Of a stretch of DNA of 64,000 nucleotides, positions 55,000-63,623 are shown one piece after another. The translations under genes and the position numbers were made by a program. Every line of letters starts with the position of its first letter. The stretch's first letter is position 1. The stretch covers positions 62,001 through 126,000 of the forward strand of contig DAAN01000003.1 in NCBI GenBank assembly GCA_001701135.1, given 5' to 3'. Origin of the DNA: Bacteroidales bacterium H3. Lineage in GTDB: Bacteria > Bacteroidota > Bacteroidia > Bacteroidales > Muribaculaceae. The notes below the pieces were generated by a model, which saw only the letters and a list, made by a program, of their open reading frames with translations, searched no databases and was not told the DNA's origin.

Positions 55000-56226
55000 T
55001 CAGGCGTTTTCGTTGACGATGCGCGCTATCTCCACAATCACGTCTCGCGCTTTCTCCATGGAATCCACGGGCACAAACTCATAACGGCCATGGAAGTTGA
55101 GTCCGCCGGCAAAGATGTTGGGGCAGGGGAGACCCTTGAACGAGAGCTGGGCGCCGTCGGTGCCGCCGCGGATGGGCTGCACTTTTGGGGTTACGCCCGC
55201 GCGCTCCATGGCTTTCTCGGCGTTCTCCACGATATACATCAGCGGCTCGATCTTCTCGCGCATGTTGTAATACTGGTCCTTAAGCTCCAGCGAGCAGCAG
55301 TCGGGAAACTCGTTGTTGGTTTTGCGCACCAGATGCTCCAGCTCCTTTTTGCGGCGCTCGAAGCGGTCGCGATCGTGGTCGCGGATGATGTAGGTGAGGG
55401 TGGTCTTCTCCACGTCGCCCTCGATCTGCACCAGATGATAGAACCCTTCGTAGCCCTCGGTGTGCTCGGGAGTCTCCCAGCGCGGGAGCATGAGGATAAA
55501 CTGGTTGGCCATGCGGATGGAGTTGATCATCTTGTGCTTGGCATAGCCGGGGTGGACGTTGCGGCCGCGGAACGACACCTTTGCCACGGCGGCGTTGAAG
55601 TTCTCATATTCCAGTTCGCCGATTTCGCCGCCATCCATTGTGTAGGCCCAGTCGGCTCCGAAGTGCGCCACGTCGAATTTGTGTGCCCCCTGGCCTATCT
55701 CCTCGTCGGGATTGAACGCGATGCGGATTTTGCCATGTTCGATTTCGGGGTGCTCTTTCAGGAACACCATGGCCGATATGATTTCCGCTATGCCGGCCTT
55801 GTCGTCGGCGCCGAGCAGAGTGGTGCCGTCGGTGACGATGAGGTCGTGACCCAGATAGTTGCGCAGCTCGGGGAACTGATCGGGCGAGAGCACGATGCCC
55901 TCTTTCTCGTTGAGGAGGATATCGTTGCCGTCGTAGTTGCTGACGATGCGGGGCTTCACGTTGTGGCCCGACATGTCGGGGGAGGTGTCGAGATGGGCGA
56001 TGAACCCCACCACGGGCACGTTGGCCTTGGAGGTGTTGGCCGGGAGAGTGGCCATGAGATAGCCGTTTTCGTCGAGGGTGATCTCCTCCAGACCCAACTG
56101 ATGCAGCTCTTTTTCGAGAGCCTGGGCGAAAATATACTGTCCGGGAGTGGAGGGGGTGAGGTTGGTGAGTTCGTCGCTCTGAGTGTCGAACTTCACATAT
56201 CTGAGAAATCTTTCGGTGACGTTCAT
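55000..56226 (-). CDS. pepT: Peptidase T
   Basis: 408 residues from the ATG at 56226. M20 metal-site motifs are visible: [14 protein letters not shown] (first His/Asp), [14 protein letters not shown] (bridging Asp), [10 protein letters not shown] (Glu base and ligand), DGGEIG and the C-terminal [13 protein letters not shown]is. It is a zinc tripeptidase that releases the N-terminal residue of tripeptides. Confidence 0.97.
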   Translation of the reverse strand: MNVTERFLRYVKFDTQSDELTNLTPSTPGQYIFAQALEKELHQLGLEEITLDENGYLMATLPANTSKANVPVVGFIAHLDTSPDMSGHNVKPRIVSNYDGNDILLNEKEGIVLSPDQFPELRNYLGHDLIVTDGTTLLGADDKAGIAEIISAMVFLKEHPEIEHGKIRIAFNPDEEIGQGAHKFDVAHFGADWAYTMDGGEIGELEYENFNAAVAKVSFRGRNVHPGYAKHKMINSIRMANQFILMLPRWETPEHTEGYEGFYHLVQIEGDVEKTTLTYIIRDHDRDRFERRKKELEHLVRKTNNEFPDCCSLELKDQYYNMREKIEPLMYIVENAEKAMERAGVTPKVQPIRGGTDGAQLSFKGLPCPNIFAGGLNFHGRYEFVPVDSMEKARDVIVEIARIVNENA

Positions 56227-56270
56227 GGTGATAAGGAACTGTGGAAAGTTACTTTGAGTTTTTCTGATTG

Positions 56271-56278
56271 CAAAGTTA
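56271..56278 (-). promoter_or_regulatory. -7 box of pepT
   Basis: CAAAGTTA on the plus strand (TAACTTTG on the minus strand), 45 bases before the ATG. No -33 TTTG at the usual spacing. Confidence 0.55.
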
Positions 56279-56350
56279 CATTTTTTTTCGAATCTCACCG
56301 ATGAGTTTGCCGTTTTTTTCCGCAGAAGTGCCCTGCAGAGGCCGGAGGCC

Positions 56351-56377
56351 GGCGGCTGGAAAGTCGCCGCGCCACAG
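56351..56377 (+). repeat. GGAA-hairpin/CCACAG family element, copy 4
   Basis: GGCGGCT-GGAA-AGTCGCC (56351-56368), a 7-base-pair stem with one G-T pair, followed by CCACAG at 56372. It lies between pepT and the peptide cluster. Confidence 0.75.
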
Positions 56378-56402
56378 CCTTTGTATAAACCGGGTGTAAA
56401 GA

Positions 56403-58526
56403 TTATAAGCGGTCTTTTTCAGACTGACCTGCGCCTTTTCCTTTGTAGCGGCTCTTGGTGGTGTTGAATTTATAGCCGACGGTAATATCGAAATTTCGTG
56501 AAGTGTTGTCCCAGGAGATATTTGTACTTCTGACGCCGCTGTATGAGGTGAACCATGTTTTATGAGCGGTGTTGAATATGTCATTAACCGATAACTTCAC
56601 ACTCCAGTGTTTGCCGAAATATTTTTGTGCACTGAAATCTATCTGCCATCTGGAGCTTTGAGTTGTGTTTGCTGTGTTTCCTTTTCCGACCCACCTGAAA
56701 TTTGCTGTCAGTGAATAATTGTCAGGGAGCTGGAAATAATTCTGGAGAGACACCATGGGCGTGGGACGGTTCATTTTCTTTATGCGGCCACAAAAATCTA
56801 TGTTTTGGAATGGCTGCACTCCGCCAACCGTTAACACCGGATAGTAGAACCCTTTGATCATGCCGGGAACAAACGATGCATAAAACGCTATGAAGTGCGC
56901 GTCGTAGGGCGAGTTCGTTCTTGAAAAGAGAGTGATGGTCTGAGAGTCTTTGTAAGCTGATGCTGTTGTGACAATCAGATCGTTCTTATGCGTGTAGGTG
57001 CACATCAGCATCAGCCATTTCCAGCGAAAATTCAACGACACAACGTCGCTGAAACAGGGCTTCAGGAAAGGATTTCCGCTTTCATACTGGTATTGGTTGA
57101 CATATTCGATATTACTGCTCAAAAGGCTATAAATCGGTCGTTCATACTTACGGGTATATCCGAGTTGCAGGGTCGATTCTCTTATCGGGAACACGAGATT
57201 TACCGATGGCAGCAGCTCGTTGTATTTTCGGCATTGCCCGTGCATTTTGACGGCGTTTTCATAGTAATTGCTATAAACATGTTCATAGCGCAGCCCTATC
57301 TGAGCGTTTACCCATTTGAAGTCCTGAGAGAGCTCGACGTATACTCCGAGATTGCCTTCGTTGATGTGGCTTTTCCCGCTGCTGATCATCTCGTAATCGC
57401 TCAGATTTGTATCTTTTCTGTCGCTGTTGGTGTATTGCCCTCCGAAGCTAATAGATCCCAGCCACAGATTGTGTGTCAGATGCAGTTCCCCTGCCAGTAA
57501 CCGGCCGCGGTTCTTGTTATTGAGAAGCATATCCCGGGATGCAGAGGCCGACTGTTCCTGAATTGACTGATTCCCATCAATGTTTTTCCATAAAGCGTCA
57601 AACGTAACGTTGGCTTCCCAGCCTCCCCATGAGCCGTTATAGTAGGCATCGAGAAGATGTTGATGGGATGTTCCCTTGCTTCGGGATGAAACCAGGCTGT
57701 TGTCTATAAGAAGATCGTTTTGATAGAATTCCGACGTACTTTCGCTGAGGATACGGCCCGTTCCATGGGCCGTGCGGTAATATACGCCGAAATGGTGCTT
57801 GTCGCTGACGGAATAATTAAATCCGATCTTGCCGCTGATGGAATGCCGTTTAGCATGTGAATAATCATCAATGATGGTGTGGTTATGCGTCTGCATCCAT
57901 GCATTCTGATTGGTCGTAACACTATTCTTGCTTTTTGAACCACGATATTCGAGATTTCCGAAAATATCGAGATTGTTATGCCTGTAATTGGCTGACACAT
58001 CTTCTTTGCCCCCAAAATAATCGTCGTATGTGAATGAGGAGCGGGAATCGAGAGCAAAACCGTCGCCGAGATTTTTAACCGTGGTGATGCGTATCACGGC
58101 GTTGGTCTGCCCGTTATAGCGGGCACCGGGATTTGTGATCAGTTTCACTGTCTTTATCTTGTCGGCTCTAAGCTGATCAAGATCCTGCTCGGTGCGAACT
58201 ATTCGACCATTAATATAGACAGTTGGAGCTCCGCGCCCCAATACGGTGATATTCCCATTGTTGTTCTGAATTCCGGGAATATATCCGAGCACATCCTTTG
58301 CAGTGCCCAGCTCCTGAAGTACCGACCCTTGAATCTGAGTGACGAAGCCGTCCCCCTCGATCTTTGAAATGGGTTTGGAAAATTTTACAACAATTTCCTT
58401 TAGTTTGACAGTGTCCTGAAGCGCTTCGTCGGCATTAGCCGGCGCCGTCTCCTGAGTCTGACCCTGTTCCTGTGCCAAAAGGAATTGCGGAGAAAGTAAG
58501 AAAATTGCGATGAATAGATTCTTCAT
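56403..58526 (-). CDS. Outer membrane beta-barrel protein, TonB-receptor-like (second of pair)
   Basis: 707 residues with a signal peptide ([16 protein letters not shown]). A plug-like region follows ([60 protein letters not shown]), then a long barrel of alternating aromatic strands; this is the PF14905-like outer membrane barrel family. There is no N-terminal carboxypeptidase-like domain, unlike its neighbour. It is 23 bases downstream of the other barrel gene, so is the last gene of the putative modified-peptide operon. It could move the product or a precursor across the outer membrane. Confidence 0.85.
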   Translation of the reverse strand: MKNLFIAIFLLSPQFLLAQEQGQTQETAPANADEALQDTVKLKEIVVKFSKPISKIEGDGFVTQIQGSVLQELGTAKDVLGYIPGIQNNNGNITVLGRGAPTVYINGRIVRTEQDLDQLRADKIKTVKLITNPGARYNGQTNAVIRITTVKNLGDGFALDSRSSFTYDDYFGGKEDVSANYRHNNLDIFGNLEYRGSKSKNSVTTNQNAWMQTHNHTIIDDYSHAKRHSISGKIGFNYSVSDKHHFGVYYRTAHGTGRILSESTSEFYQNDLLIDNSLVSSRSKGTSHQHLLDAYYNGSWGGWEANVTFDALWKNIDGNQSIQEQSASASRDMLLNNKNRGRLLAGELHLTHNLWLGSISFGGQYTNSDRKDTNLSDYEMISSGKSHINEGNLGVYVELSQDFKWVNAQIGLRYEHVYSNYYENAVKMHGQCRKYNELLPSVNLVFPIRESTLQLGYTRKYERPIYSLLSSNIEYVNQYQYESGNPFLKPCFSDVVSLNFRWKWLMLMCTYTHKNDLIVTTASAYKDSQTITLFSRTNSPYDAHFIAFYASFVPGMIKGFYYPVLTVGGVQPFQNIDFCGRIKKMNRPTPMVSLQNYFQLPDNYSLTANFRWVGKGNTANTTQSSRWQIDFSAQKYFGKHWSVKLSVNDIFNTAHKTWFTSYSGVRSTNISWDNTSRNFDITVGYKFNTTKSRYKGKGAGQSEKDRL

Positions 58527-58549
58527 TTTGTGATGATTATTTGTTGGCG

Positions 58550-60895
58550 TCAGTCGAAACCGTAGCGGGAGGTGTCGCGTGATTTGATGTTTTTATCCTG
58601 GTACCCTTTGAATTTGTATGAGACGGAAAGCGAAAGGCTCCGGGTGTAATAATTGTTGTCGAGATTTATCCATTGTCGGTCAAAACGTACCTGTTGTTTG
58701 CCGTAGAGGGTTCTCAGCAGATCGCTTCCTTTTAAAGAGATTGTAAGGTTGTCGTTAAGGAAGGTCCCGGTCACGCCGGCGTTGAGGAGCCATCCATGTC
58801 CGACATTCCATAAGCCGTTGATGCTTGGCATTCTGTACATGCCGGTGACGTTGATCGAGATCTTTGGTTTCTGTGATATGGTCAAAGTGTTGTTCAGCCA
58901 GAAGTATCCCCCTAACTTTCTTCGGTTGAACGATAGATTGTGCCAGTCGGAAGATTTGTAAGTCTCCACGTTTAAAGTCGCCGTTATATTTGTAAATAAT
59001 ATTTTGCCAATCGATATCGGTATAGACAGAGTCAGGTCATAGAGCTGTGAGAAATCAAAGTTGTAGGGCTGGCTTATCAGCACAAGCGCATCGTTTGACT
59101 GGTAGGATTGGGTGTAAAAGAAATTGTTGACCCGGTAATAACTCAACGACAGCATATATTTCTGTTTGAAAAAGTACATCAGGGACGCTATATTGTAAGT
59201 CGCCGGTTTCAATGTGGGGTTACCTTCGTTGAGCTGGTAGGGATTGACATATGATTTATAGTCCTGCCGCTGCCACAGGGAGGGATATGATTTGAATGAT
59301 TGGTATGACGCCTGAAAAATGTGAGTTTGCGAGGGCATGAATGTGACAGTGGCGGTAGGGAGCAGCTGAGTCTTTTTGTAATCCGCTATTTTGTAATATT
59401 CACCTTTCAGGTTGGCTGACAACGACAACTTGCCCTCGAAAAATGATTTTTGAACGCCTGCGTATGCGTTGGCGATATGTTCGTCGGTTTTGGTCCTCAC
59501 ATCGTCACTGACCATGTCGGGGTCGTCGGAGATGTTGATCAGCCGGTTGGCGTTTCTGCTGAATTCGTATGAGGCGCCATACGACAGATTCCACTGCCGT
59601 CCTAACGGAGTGGTCATGTCGAGATATGCTTTTGCGCGGTTGGCGGTCTGACCCGAATGCCCTGTCAGAGCCGGATTGCCCGAGGTGTCGTCGCCGGTGA
59701 TTATCTGATTCCGGTCGGCGGTGTAATGCCAGTAGTCGATGCCTGCATCGATCCCTTTCTTGTTGGAGTAGCTCAGGGAAACGGCATTGAAATACTTCTT
59801 GGACCGTGATCCGGATTTATAAATCCCGAAAGCGGAATTGTCGGAATACGAGTCACTGTCCACCTTGGGAAAGAACTGTCCGTCATAGTTGATTGAAAGG
59901 GAGTTGCTTTTGTCGATTTCATAATCGGCCATGACATAGAAGCGGTGCGTGTCGGACAATGACCTTGCCTCCTCGGTGTTGCTGACATCGAAAACATCAT
60001 TGCCCACGGTGTGCCGGCCTGAATATACCTCTTTCTGAATCGTTTTGCCGCAATTGAAGGAATACCCGGCATTGACATTCCATTTGGGCAGACCGCAGAA
60101 GACCGACGACCCCAGGCGCCCGGAGAGCAGATGCTGCCATGTGCCTGAGGCACTCACCTGTCCGTTGAGCGTATGGGGATCGTTTCGTTTGATCGTAACA
60201 TTTATCACGGAACTGCGGGTTTTCCACTTTGGGGAGGGGGTGTAAATGATTTCCACCCCCTTGATCATTTCGGGAGGAATGCTCTTTAAATAATCGATCA
60301 ATGCCGCCGTATCCATCAGTGTCCGTTTCCCGTTGATGTAGATGACACTCCCCAGGGGGGCGCCTGTCAGTGAAATGTTATCGCCATCGGTGGAATATAG
60401 CAGCGGCAACGCCAGCAGCAGGTCGTGAGCCGACGAAATAGCGCGGGTTTTCCGTATTTCATCCAGATTGTTATACGAAATAATGCCGTTTTTCATCGAT
60501 ATGTCGCCCTTGTGGGCGGTCACCACCACTTCCCTCAGCTCCGATGCCTTGGGAGCCAGTGGTATGTTGACAGTCAGTTGAGAATAATGTTGTCCCAAAA
60601 GCCGGCCTGCTTCGGATAATTTTATAAATTCCTTGTTTGAAAGGGTGCGAGGATGATAGCCGAGACTGCTGACGACTATATACCAGTCGCGACCCGCAGG
60701 TGCGTCGAAAGTCAGAATTCCTGATTCATCCGACATTGCAACACTGTATAAAGTTGAATCAGGTAGTGAAAAACATACACAGTTGGCCCCGGCAATAACT
60801 TGTCCATGCCCGTCTGAGACAAACCCTTTGTAAGGGTACGCCATTACGGACACAACTGACGTAAGCAACAGGAGTGTTAATAATATCTTTTTCAT
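58550..60895 (-). CDS. Outer membrane beta-barrel protein, TonB-receptor-like (first of pair)
   Basis: 781 residues from the ATG at 60895. A signal peptide (KKILLTLLLLTSVVSVMA) is followed by a carboxypeptidase-regulatory-like domain (YKGFVSDGHGQVIAGANCVC), a plug region (LREVVVTAHKGDISMKNGII, SVIYINGKRTLMDTAALIDY) and a PF14905-like barrel. The start lies 2 bases after the maturase stop, so translation is probably coupled to it. Its partner barrel follows. Substrate unknown; uptake or export of the modified peptide is inferred from context only. Confidence 0.87.
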   Translation of the reverse strand: MKKILLTLLLLTSVVSVMAYPYKGFVSDGHGQVIAGANCVCFSLPDSTLYSVAMSDESGILTFDAPAGRDWYIVVSSLGYHPRTLSNKEFIKLSEAGRLLGQHYSQLTVNIPLAPKASELREVVVTAHKGDISMKNGIISYNNLDEIRKTRAISSAHDLLLALPLLYSTDGDNISLTGAPLGSVIYINGKRTLMDTAALIDYLKSIPPEMIKGVEIIYTPSPKWKTRSSVINVTIKRNDPHTLNGQVSASGTWQHLLSGRLGSSVFCGLPKWNVNAGYSFNCGKTIQKEVYSGRHTVGNDVFDVSNTEEARSLSDTHRFYVMADYEIDKSNSLSINYDGQFFPKVDSDSYSDNSAFGIYKSGSRSKKYFNAVSLSYSNKKGIDAGIDYWHYTADRNQIITGDDTSGNPALTGHSGQTANRAKAYLDMTTPLGRQWNLSYGASYEFSRNANRLINISDDPDMVSDDVRTKTDEHIANAYAGVQKSFFEGKLSLSANLKGEYYKIADYKKTQLLPTATVTFMPSQTHIFQASYQSFKSYPSLWQRQDYKSYVNPYQLNEGNPTLKPATYNIASLMYFFKQKYMLSLSYYRVNNFFYTQSYQSNDALVLISQPYNFDFSQLYDLTLSIPISIGKILFTNITATLNVETYKSSDWHNLSFNRRKLGGYFWLNNTLTISQKPKISINVTGMYRMPSINGLWNVGHGWLLNAGVTGTFLNDNLTISLKGSDLLRTLYGKQQVRFDRQWINLDNNYYTRSLSLSVSYKFKGYQDKNIKSRDTSRYGFD

Positions 60896-60897
60896 TT

Positions 60898-62388
60898 TCA
60901 GTAAATTAAATCGTTGTTGAACTTGGGCGCGAATTTGCATCTTGGATCAGGATAATCCCAATTGTCCGCGCCGTAAGCTTTGATGACCTTTACAACACAT
61001 CTTCTTTTTTTCGCGTTGCAATCATCGAAATGCGAACACTTCATGCAGGGGCTATCCTCCCTGAACAGTGATTTTGAAACATTGAACAGTTGCAGGGCGC
61101 GTTCTGAATTCCAGATATCCTGTATCGAAGATGTTTTAAGGTCTCCTATTATGAAATCCTTGTGCCAGTACATCTGCTCGCAAACGCTCACTTTGCCGTC
61201 GGGCAATATAAACAGTCTGTTTTGTAAGATCCCACAGGAGCCACCGTGGAAACAATCTTTTTTGGGGCCTGCATTTCGGAATTTTGCATCAAGAGCTTCC
61301 GCGCTGAAAACAATCTGTATTTTCGCATCAGGCTGAATGCTGTTCTTTACAAAATCCTGTATGGATCGAAGTTGGTCTCGTGTCGCTTTGATCTCGGAAA
61401 AAGTGTCGGGCGTGTACAATGAATATTCCGGCACCCGTATTTCCCACATAGTCAGATTCCGGATCCCCTTTACATATTGGTACAACGCCTTGATCTCGTC
61501 AATGGTGGAGTTTTCCGAGGTCAGAATTGTATCAATCTGAATGGGATAGCCGTATTTTTCAAGTAGAGATATTCCCTTTTTTATGCTGTCGACATAACCC
61601 GGTGTTGTCCCGATGGTTCTCTGAAGTGTCGAGTCGTCAAGAGAATCAAGAGATATCTGAACTGTTTTGTTGAACCCGGTTTTATTCAGTCGGTCAATCA
61701 ACGATTCAGAGACAGGAAGTTTCGTTGATATGTAAGTGGGCGACATGTTGTTCTCCACCAATTTTTTCAATATCAGATCCCAATCTTTGCGAAGAAATAT
61801 CTCACCGCCGATAATATCTACAAAACCCATTTTTAACGAAGCGAACTCGTCGATTATTTCAAGAATCCTCTGTGTGGAAAGTGGTGTATATGAAGTGTTT
61901 CTGTCGGCGTAACAATATTTGCATTTAGTCACGCATTTGCTCGTAAGCATCCATAAAGCGGAGTGTGGCGCTCTATGGTTTCTGTCGGGAGTGAGATTTA
62001 CGGATGAACATTTCAGATCTTCTATAGAAAAATCGTAGTCGGGCGGTGTCTCGGTGTCACGAGGATGGATCAGTACATTCTTTGGGAACCCAATATTTAC
62101 ACCTTGCCAAGTGGTATAAATCGGCGTACTGTTGCCCATAAAATCTTTGATAAGGTCATGTATCTTCGTTGTGGAGACCTTAAGTTTCCGGGATAAGGCG
62201 CATATGGTCTCGTCAACGGGTCGGAGTGTCGTGAATACACTCAAAATCATTGCCTGATGAGGATGGATGTATCCGATCCATGCAGGAGAGCTGTCGAATG
62301 ACAAATCTCTTTTAGCAAACATGCAGATGCGATCATTGTCATTTTTAAAGACATAGTCGGGATTGAGGATCCAGATTTGGTTATCCAT
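60898..62388 (-). CDS. Radical SAM/SPASM peptide maturase
   Basis: 496 residues. Residues 1-90 form a PqqD/RRE-like winged-helix region (IHPHQAMILSVFTTLRPVDE, VSTTKIHDLIKDFM) of the kind that holds leader peptides. The radical SAM domain has CX3CX2C at Cys152, Cys156 and Cys159 (KCVTKCKYCY) and a GGE motif at 194-196. The C-terminal SPASM region has Cys379, 385, 403, 448, 451, 457, 464 and 484, enough for two auxiliary iron-sulphur clusters. Enzymes of this form make thioether or carbon-carbon links in peptides. The adjacent 88-residue gene is the likely substrate. Confidence 0.9.
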   Translation of the reverse strand: MDNQIWILNPDYVFKNDNDRICMFAKRDLSFDSSPAWIGYIHPHQAMILSVFTTLRPVDETICALSRKLKVSTTKIHDLIKDFMGNSTPIYTTWQGVNIGFPKNVLIHPRDTETPPDYDFSIEDLKCSSVNLTPDRNHRAPHSALWMLTSKCVTKCKYCYADRNTSYTPLSTQRILEIIDEFASLKMGFVDIIGGEIFLRKDWDLILKKLVENNMSPTYISTKLPVSESLIDRLNKTGFNKTVQISLDSLDDSTLQRTIGTTPGYVDSIKKGISLLEKYGYPIQIDTILTSENSTIDEIKALYQYVKGIRNLTMWEIRVPEYSLYTPDTFSEIKATRDQLRSIQDFVKNSIQPDAKIQIVFSAEALDAKFRNAGPKKDCFHGGSCGILQNRLFILPDGKVSVCEQMYWHKDFIIGDLKTSSIQDIWNSERALQLFNVSKSLFREDSPCMKCSHFDDCNAKKRRCVVKVIKAYGADNWDYPDPRCKFAPKFNNDLIY

Positions 62389-62404
62389 TAATCTGTTAGT
62401 TTAA

Positions 62405-62434
62405 ACTTGCGGAAGTGACATCACTTCCGCAAGT
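62405..62434 (-). terminator. Hairpin between precursor and maturase genes
   Basis: ACTTGCGGAAGTGA (62405-62418) and its perfect inverse (62421-62434) form a 14-base-pair stem with a 2-base gap. On the minus strand it follows the precursor stop and is trailed by TTTAAAC, a weak U-tract. It could let most transcripts stop after the precursor or protect its 3' end. Confidence 0.7.
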
Positions 62435-62474
62435 CGGTTTTCATGTGTTTGATCGTACTTTAGTCATTGACTGA

Positions 62475-62741
62475 TTAGGTGCCGGGCGTGGGTTCGGGAT
62501 CGGCGGGGATGGGGTCAGGTGTTGGATCCACCGGTTCAGGATCTTTGCTCCCAGAACCCACCGCAGTGCATACTCCGGAACCAACTACGGTACAAAATCC
62601 TGAGCCGAAAACGGTGCAAGTCACTGCTGAACTGAAGAAGCCACAAAGGGCGCCGTTACCGGAAATACCGCCCTTTACATCCATGAGTTCGTCGACTGAC
62701 ATGACGTCAGGTAAATCGGAAATTTGAACGACAGATTTCAT
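62475..62741 (-). CDS. Putative RiPP precursor peptide with GG leader and CTxxGSGx repeats
   Basis: 88 residues. A leader with MSVDELMDVKGGISG gives a GG cleavage site at residues 24-25, close to the leader form of Bacteroidales natural-product precursors. The core has Cys33 and three near-identical eight-residue units: CTVFGSGF (42-49), CTVVGSGV (50-57) and CTAVGSGS (58-65). A Pro/Asp/Glu-rich tail (66-88) follows. It is immediately upstream of the radical SAM/SPASM gene. The three regular cysteines suit thioether crosslinking; the actual chemistry is unknown. No -7 box was found before it and no clear ribosome-binding site. Confidence 0.8.
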   Translation of the reverse strand: MKSVVQISDLPDVMSVDELMDVKGGISGNGALCGFFSSAVTCTVFGSGFCTVVGSGVCTAVGSGSKDPEPVDPTPDPIPADPEPTPGT

Positions 62742-62868
62742 ATTGTCGAAATTAGTTATGCCTCAATTTTTTGGAGATCGGCACCTCCGGCATTTCCTCC
62801 GGTAATGCTCGGTTTCGATTGACGTCTATCGATATGTTTTGTTCCTTTGTGTATGCTGTTATGAATGG

Positions 62869-62900
62869 AAGTGCGGAGGCTGTGGAAAGGGGGCTTTCGG
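62869..62900 (-). repeat. Degenerate, inverted copy of the CCACAG element
   Basis: On the minus strand the sequence reads GAAAGCCCCCTTTCCACAGC, keeping the loop, right arm and CCACAG of the family, but the left arm no longer pairs. The interval 62742-63051 has no convincing gene: it holds this copy and the intact element at 62984, facing each other. Confidence 0.5.
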
Positions 62901-62983
62901 GCGGCCGGCCTAAAGATGACGGAAGCCGGCTTTTGGGTCTGAATCAACGTATTGAAAATAGCCGGGAAGCATATAGAATAGGG

Positions 62984-63011
62984 AGGCGGTAGGAAAACCG
63001 CCTTTCCACAG
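62984..63011 (+). repeat. GGAA-hairpin/CCACAG family element, copy 5
   Basis: AGGCGGT (62984-62990) pairs with ACCGCCT (62997-63003) around AGGAAA, followed by CCACAG at 63006. It lies between the precursor and the DUF3244 gene. Confidence 0.75.
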
Positions 63012-63051
63012 GTCTGCACAGTTTGCGGTGGCTGGATCAATCAACTCCAAT

Positions 63052-63429
63052 TCATTGAATGGGGAAGGATATGCTTGCAGTTGCGTACCAGTTATAGGAT
63101 TCTATACTGATGTGGAATACATGATTCCCTGTATCAGGAGCATAGAGGATGGTGTTGAGTATGTCTGATGAATCAACAACATTTCCTTGTGCATCATATA
63201 GCCAGACAACAACATCATGGTCTTCGTCACATGAGATTTTAATGCTCCGAGTCTCCGAGTCGCTTATGATATAAATGACCGGCAGATGTGCGGGGATTCG
63301 TTGAATACCTGTATTGTTGGATTTTTGTTCATTGCGATGTACTTCGGCCTTTGAAACTGTTTCCTCGGCTCGAGCAGTCATTGAGAAAAGAGATATGAAA
63401 ATCCCGAAGATAATGATTAGTTTATTCAT
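63052..63429 (-). CDS. DUF3244 small secreted protein
   Basis: 125 residues from the ATG at 63429, chosen because the -7 box lies at 63451-63458; eight more residues are possible in frame from 63453. A signal peptide (KLIIIFGIFISLFSMTARA) precedes a small beta-sandwich with IKISCDEDHDVVVWLYDAQG and GNHVFHISIES, the DUF3244 pattern. The function is unknown. Such proteins often lie near LuxR-type TPR regulators in gut Bacteroidetes, as here. Confidence 0.8.
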   Translation of the reverse strand: MNKLIIIFGIFISLFSMTARAEETVSKAEVHRNEQKSNNTGIQRIPAHLPVIYIISDSETRSIKISCDEDHDVVVWLYDAQGNVVDSSDILNTILYAPDTGNHVFHISIESYNWYATASISFPIQ

Positions 63430-63450
63430 GCGATTGTGTTTGTACTGATG

Positions 63451-63482
63451 CAAATGTAGATTTATAAAAGTTTTCAGACAAG
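63451..63482 (-). promoter_or_regulatory. Promoter of the DUF3244 gene
   Basis: On the minus strand TACATTTG (63458-63451) is the -7 box; CTTG (63482-63479), one base from TTTG, lies exactly 20 bases upstream. Confidence 0.65.
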
Positions 63483-63623
63483 AGAAAAAGTTTGACGGCT
63501 GGAAATTTTAATATACAGATTTGCAGTGTGTTGCGAATTTCTGTAGAGGCTTGATAAAACTACACATCCTAAAAGTTTGACGCAGGGGCGATTTTGCACT
63601 GAAAACTATAAGGATTCAGGCTG

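Noticed and set aside
54862..56304. 480-codon plus-strand frame opposite pepT
   Set aside because: PepT on the minus strand is unambiguous, and this frame is low-complexity Val/Gly/His/Asp-rich shadow sequence.
62757..62880. Another minus-strand frame reading KEQNISIDVNRNRALPEE and ending just before the precursor
   Set aside because: It looks protein-like but has no start codon downstream of the repeat element; at most a gene remnant.
62756..63040. Minus-strand frame of 94 codons upstream of the peptide precursor
   Set aside because: It reads through the hairpin repeat at 62984, has no promoter and looks like intergenic sequence; its SITGGNAGGA end is probably chance.
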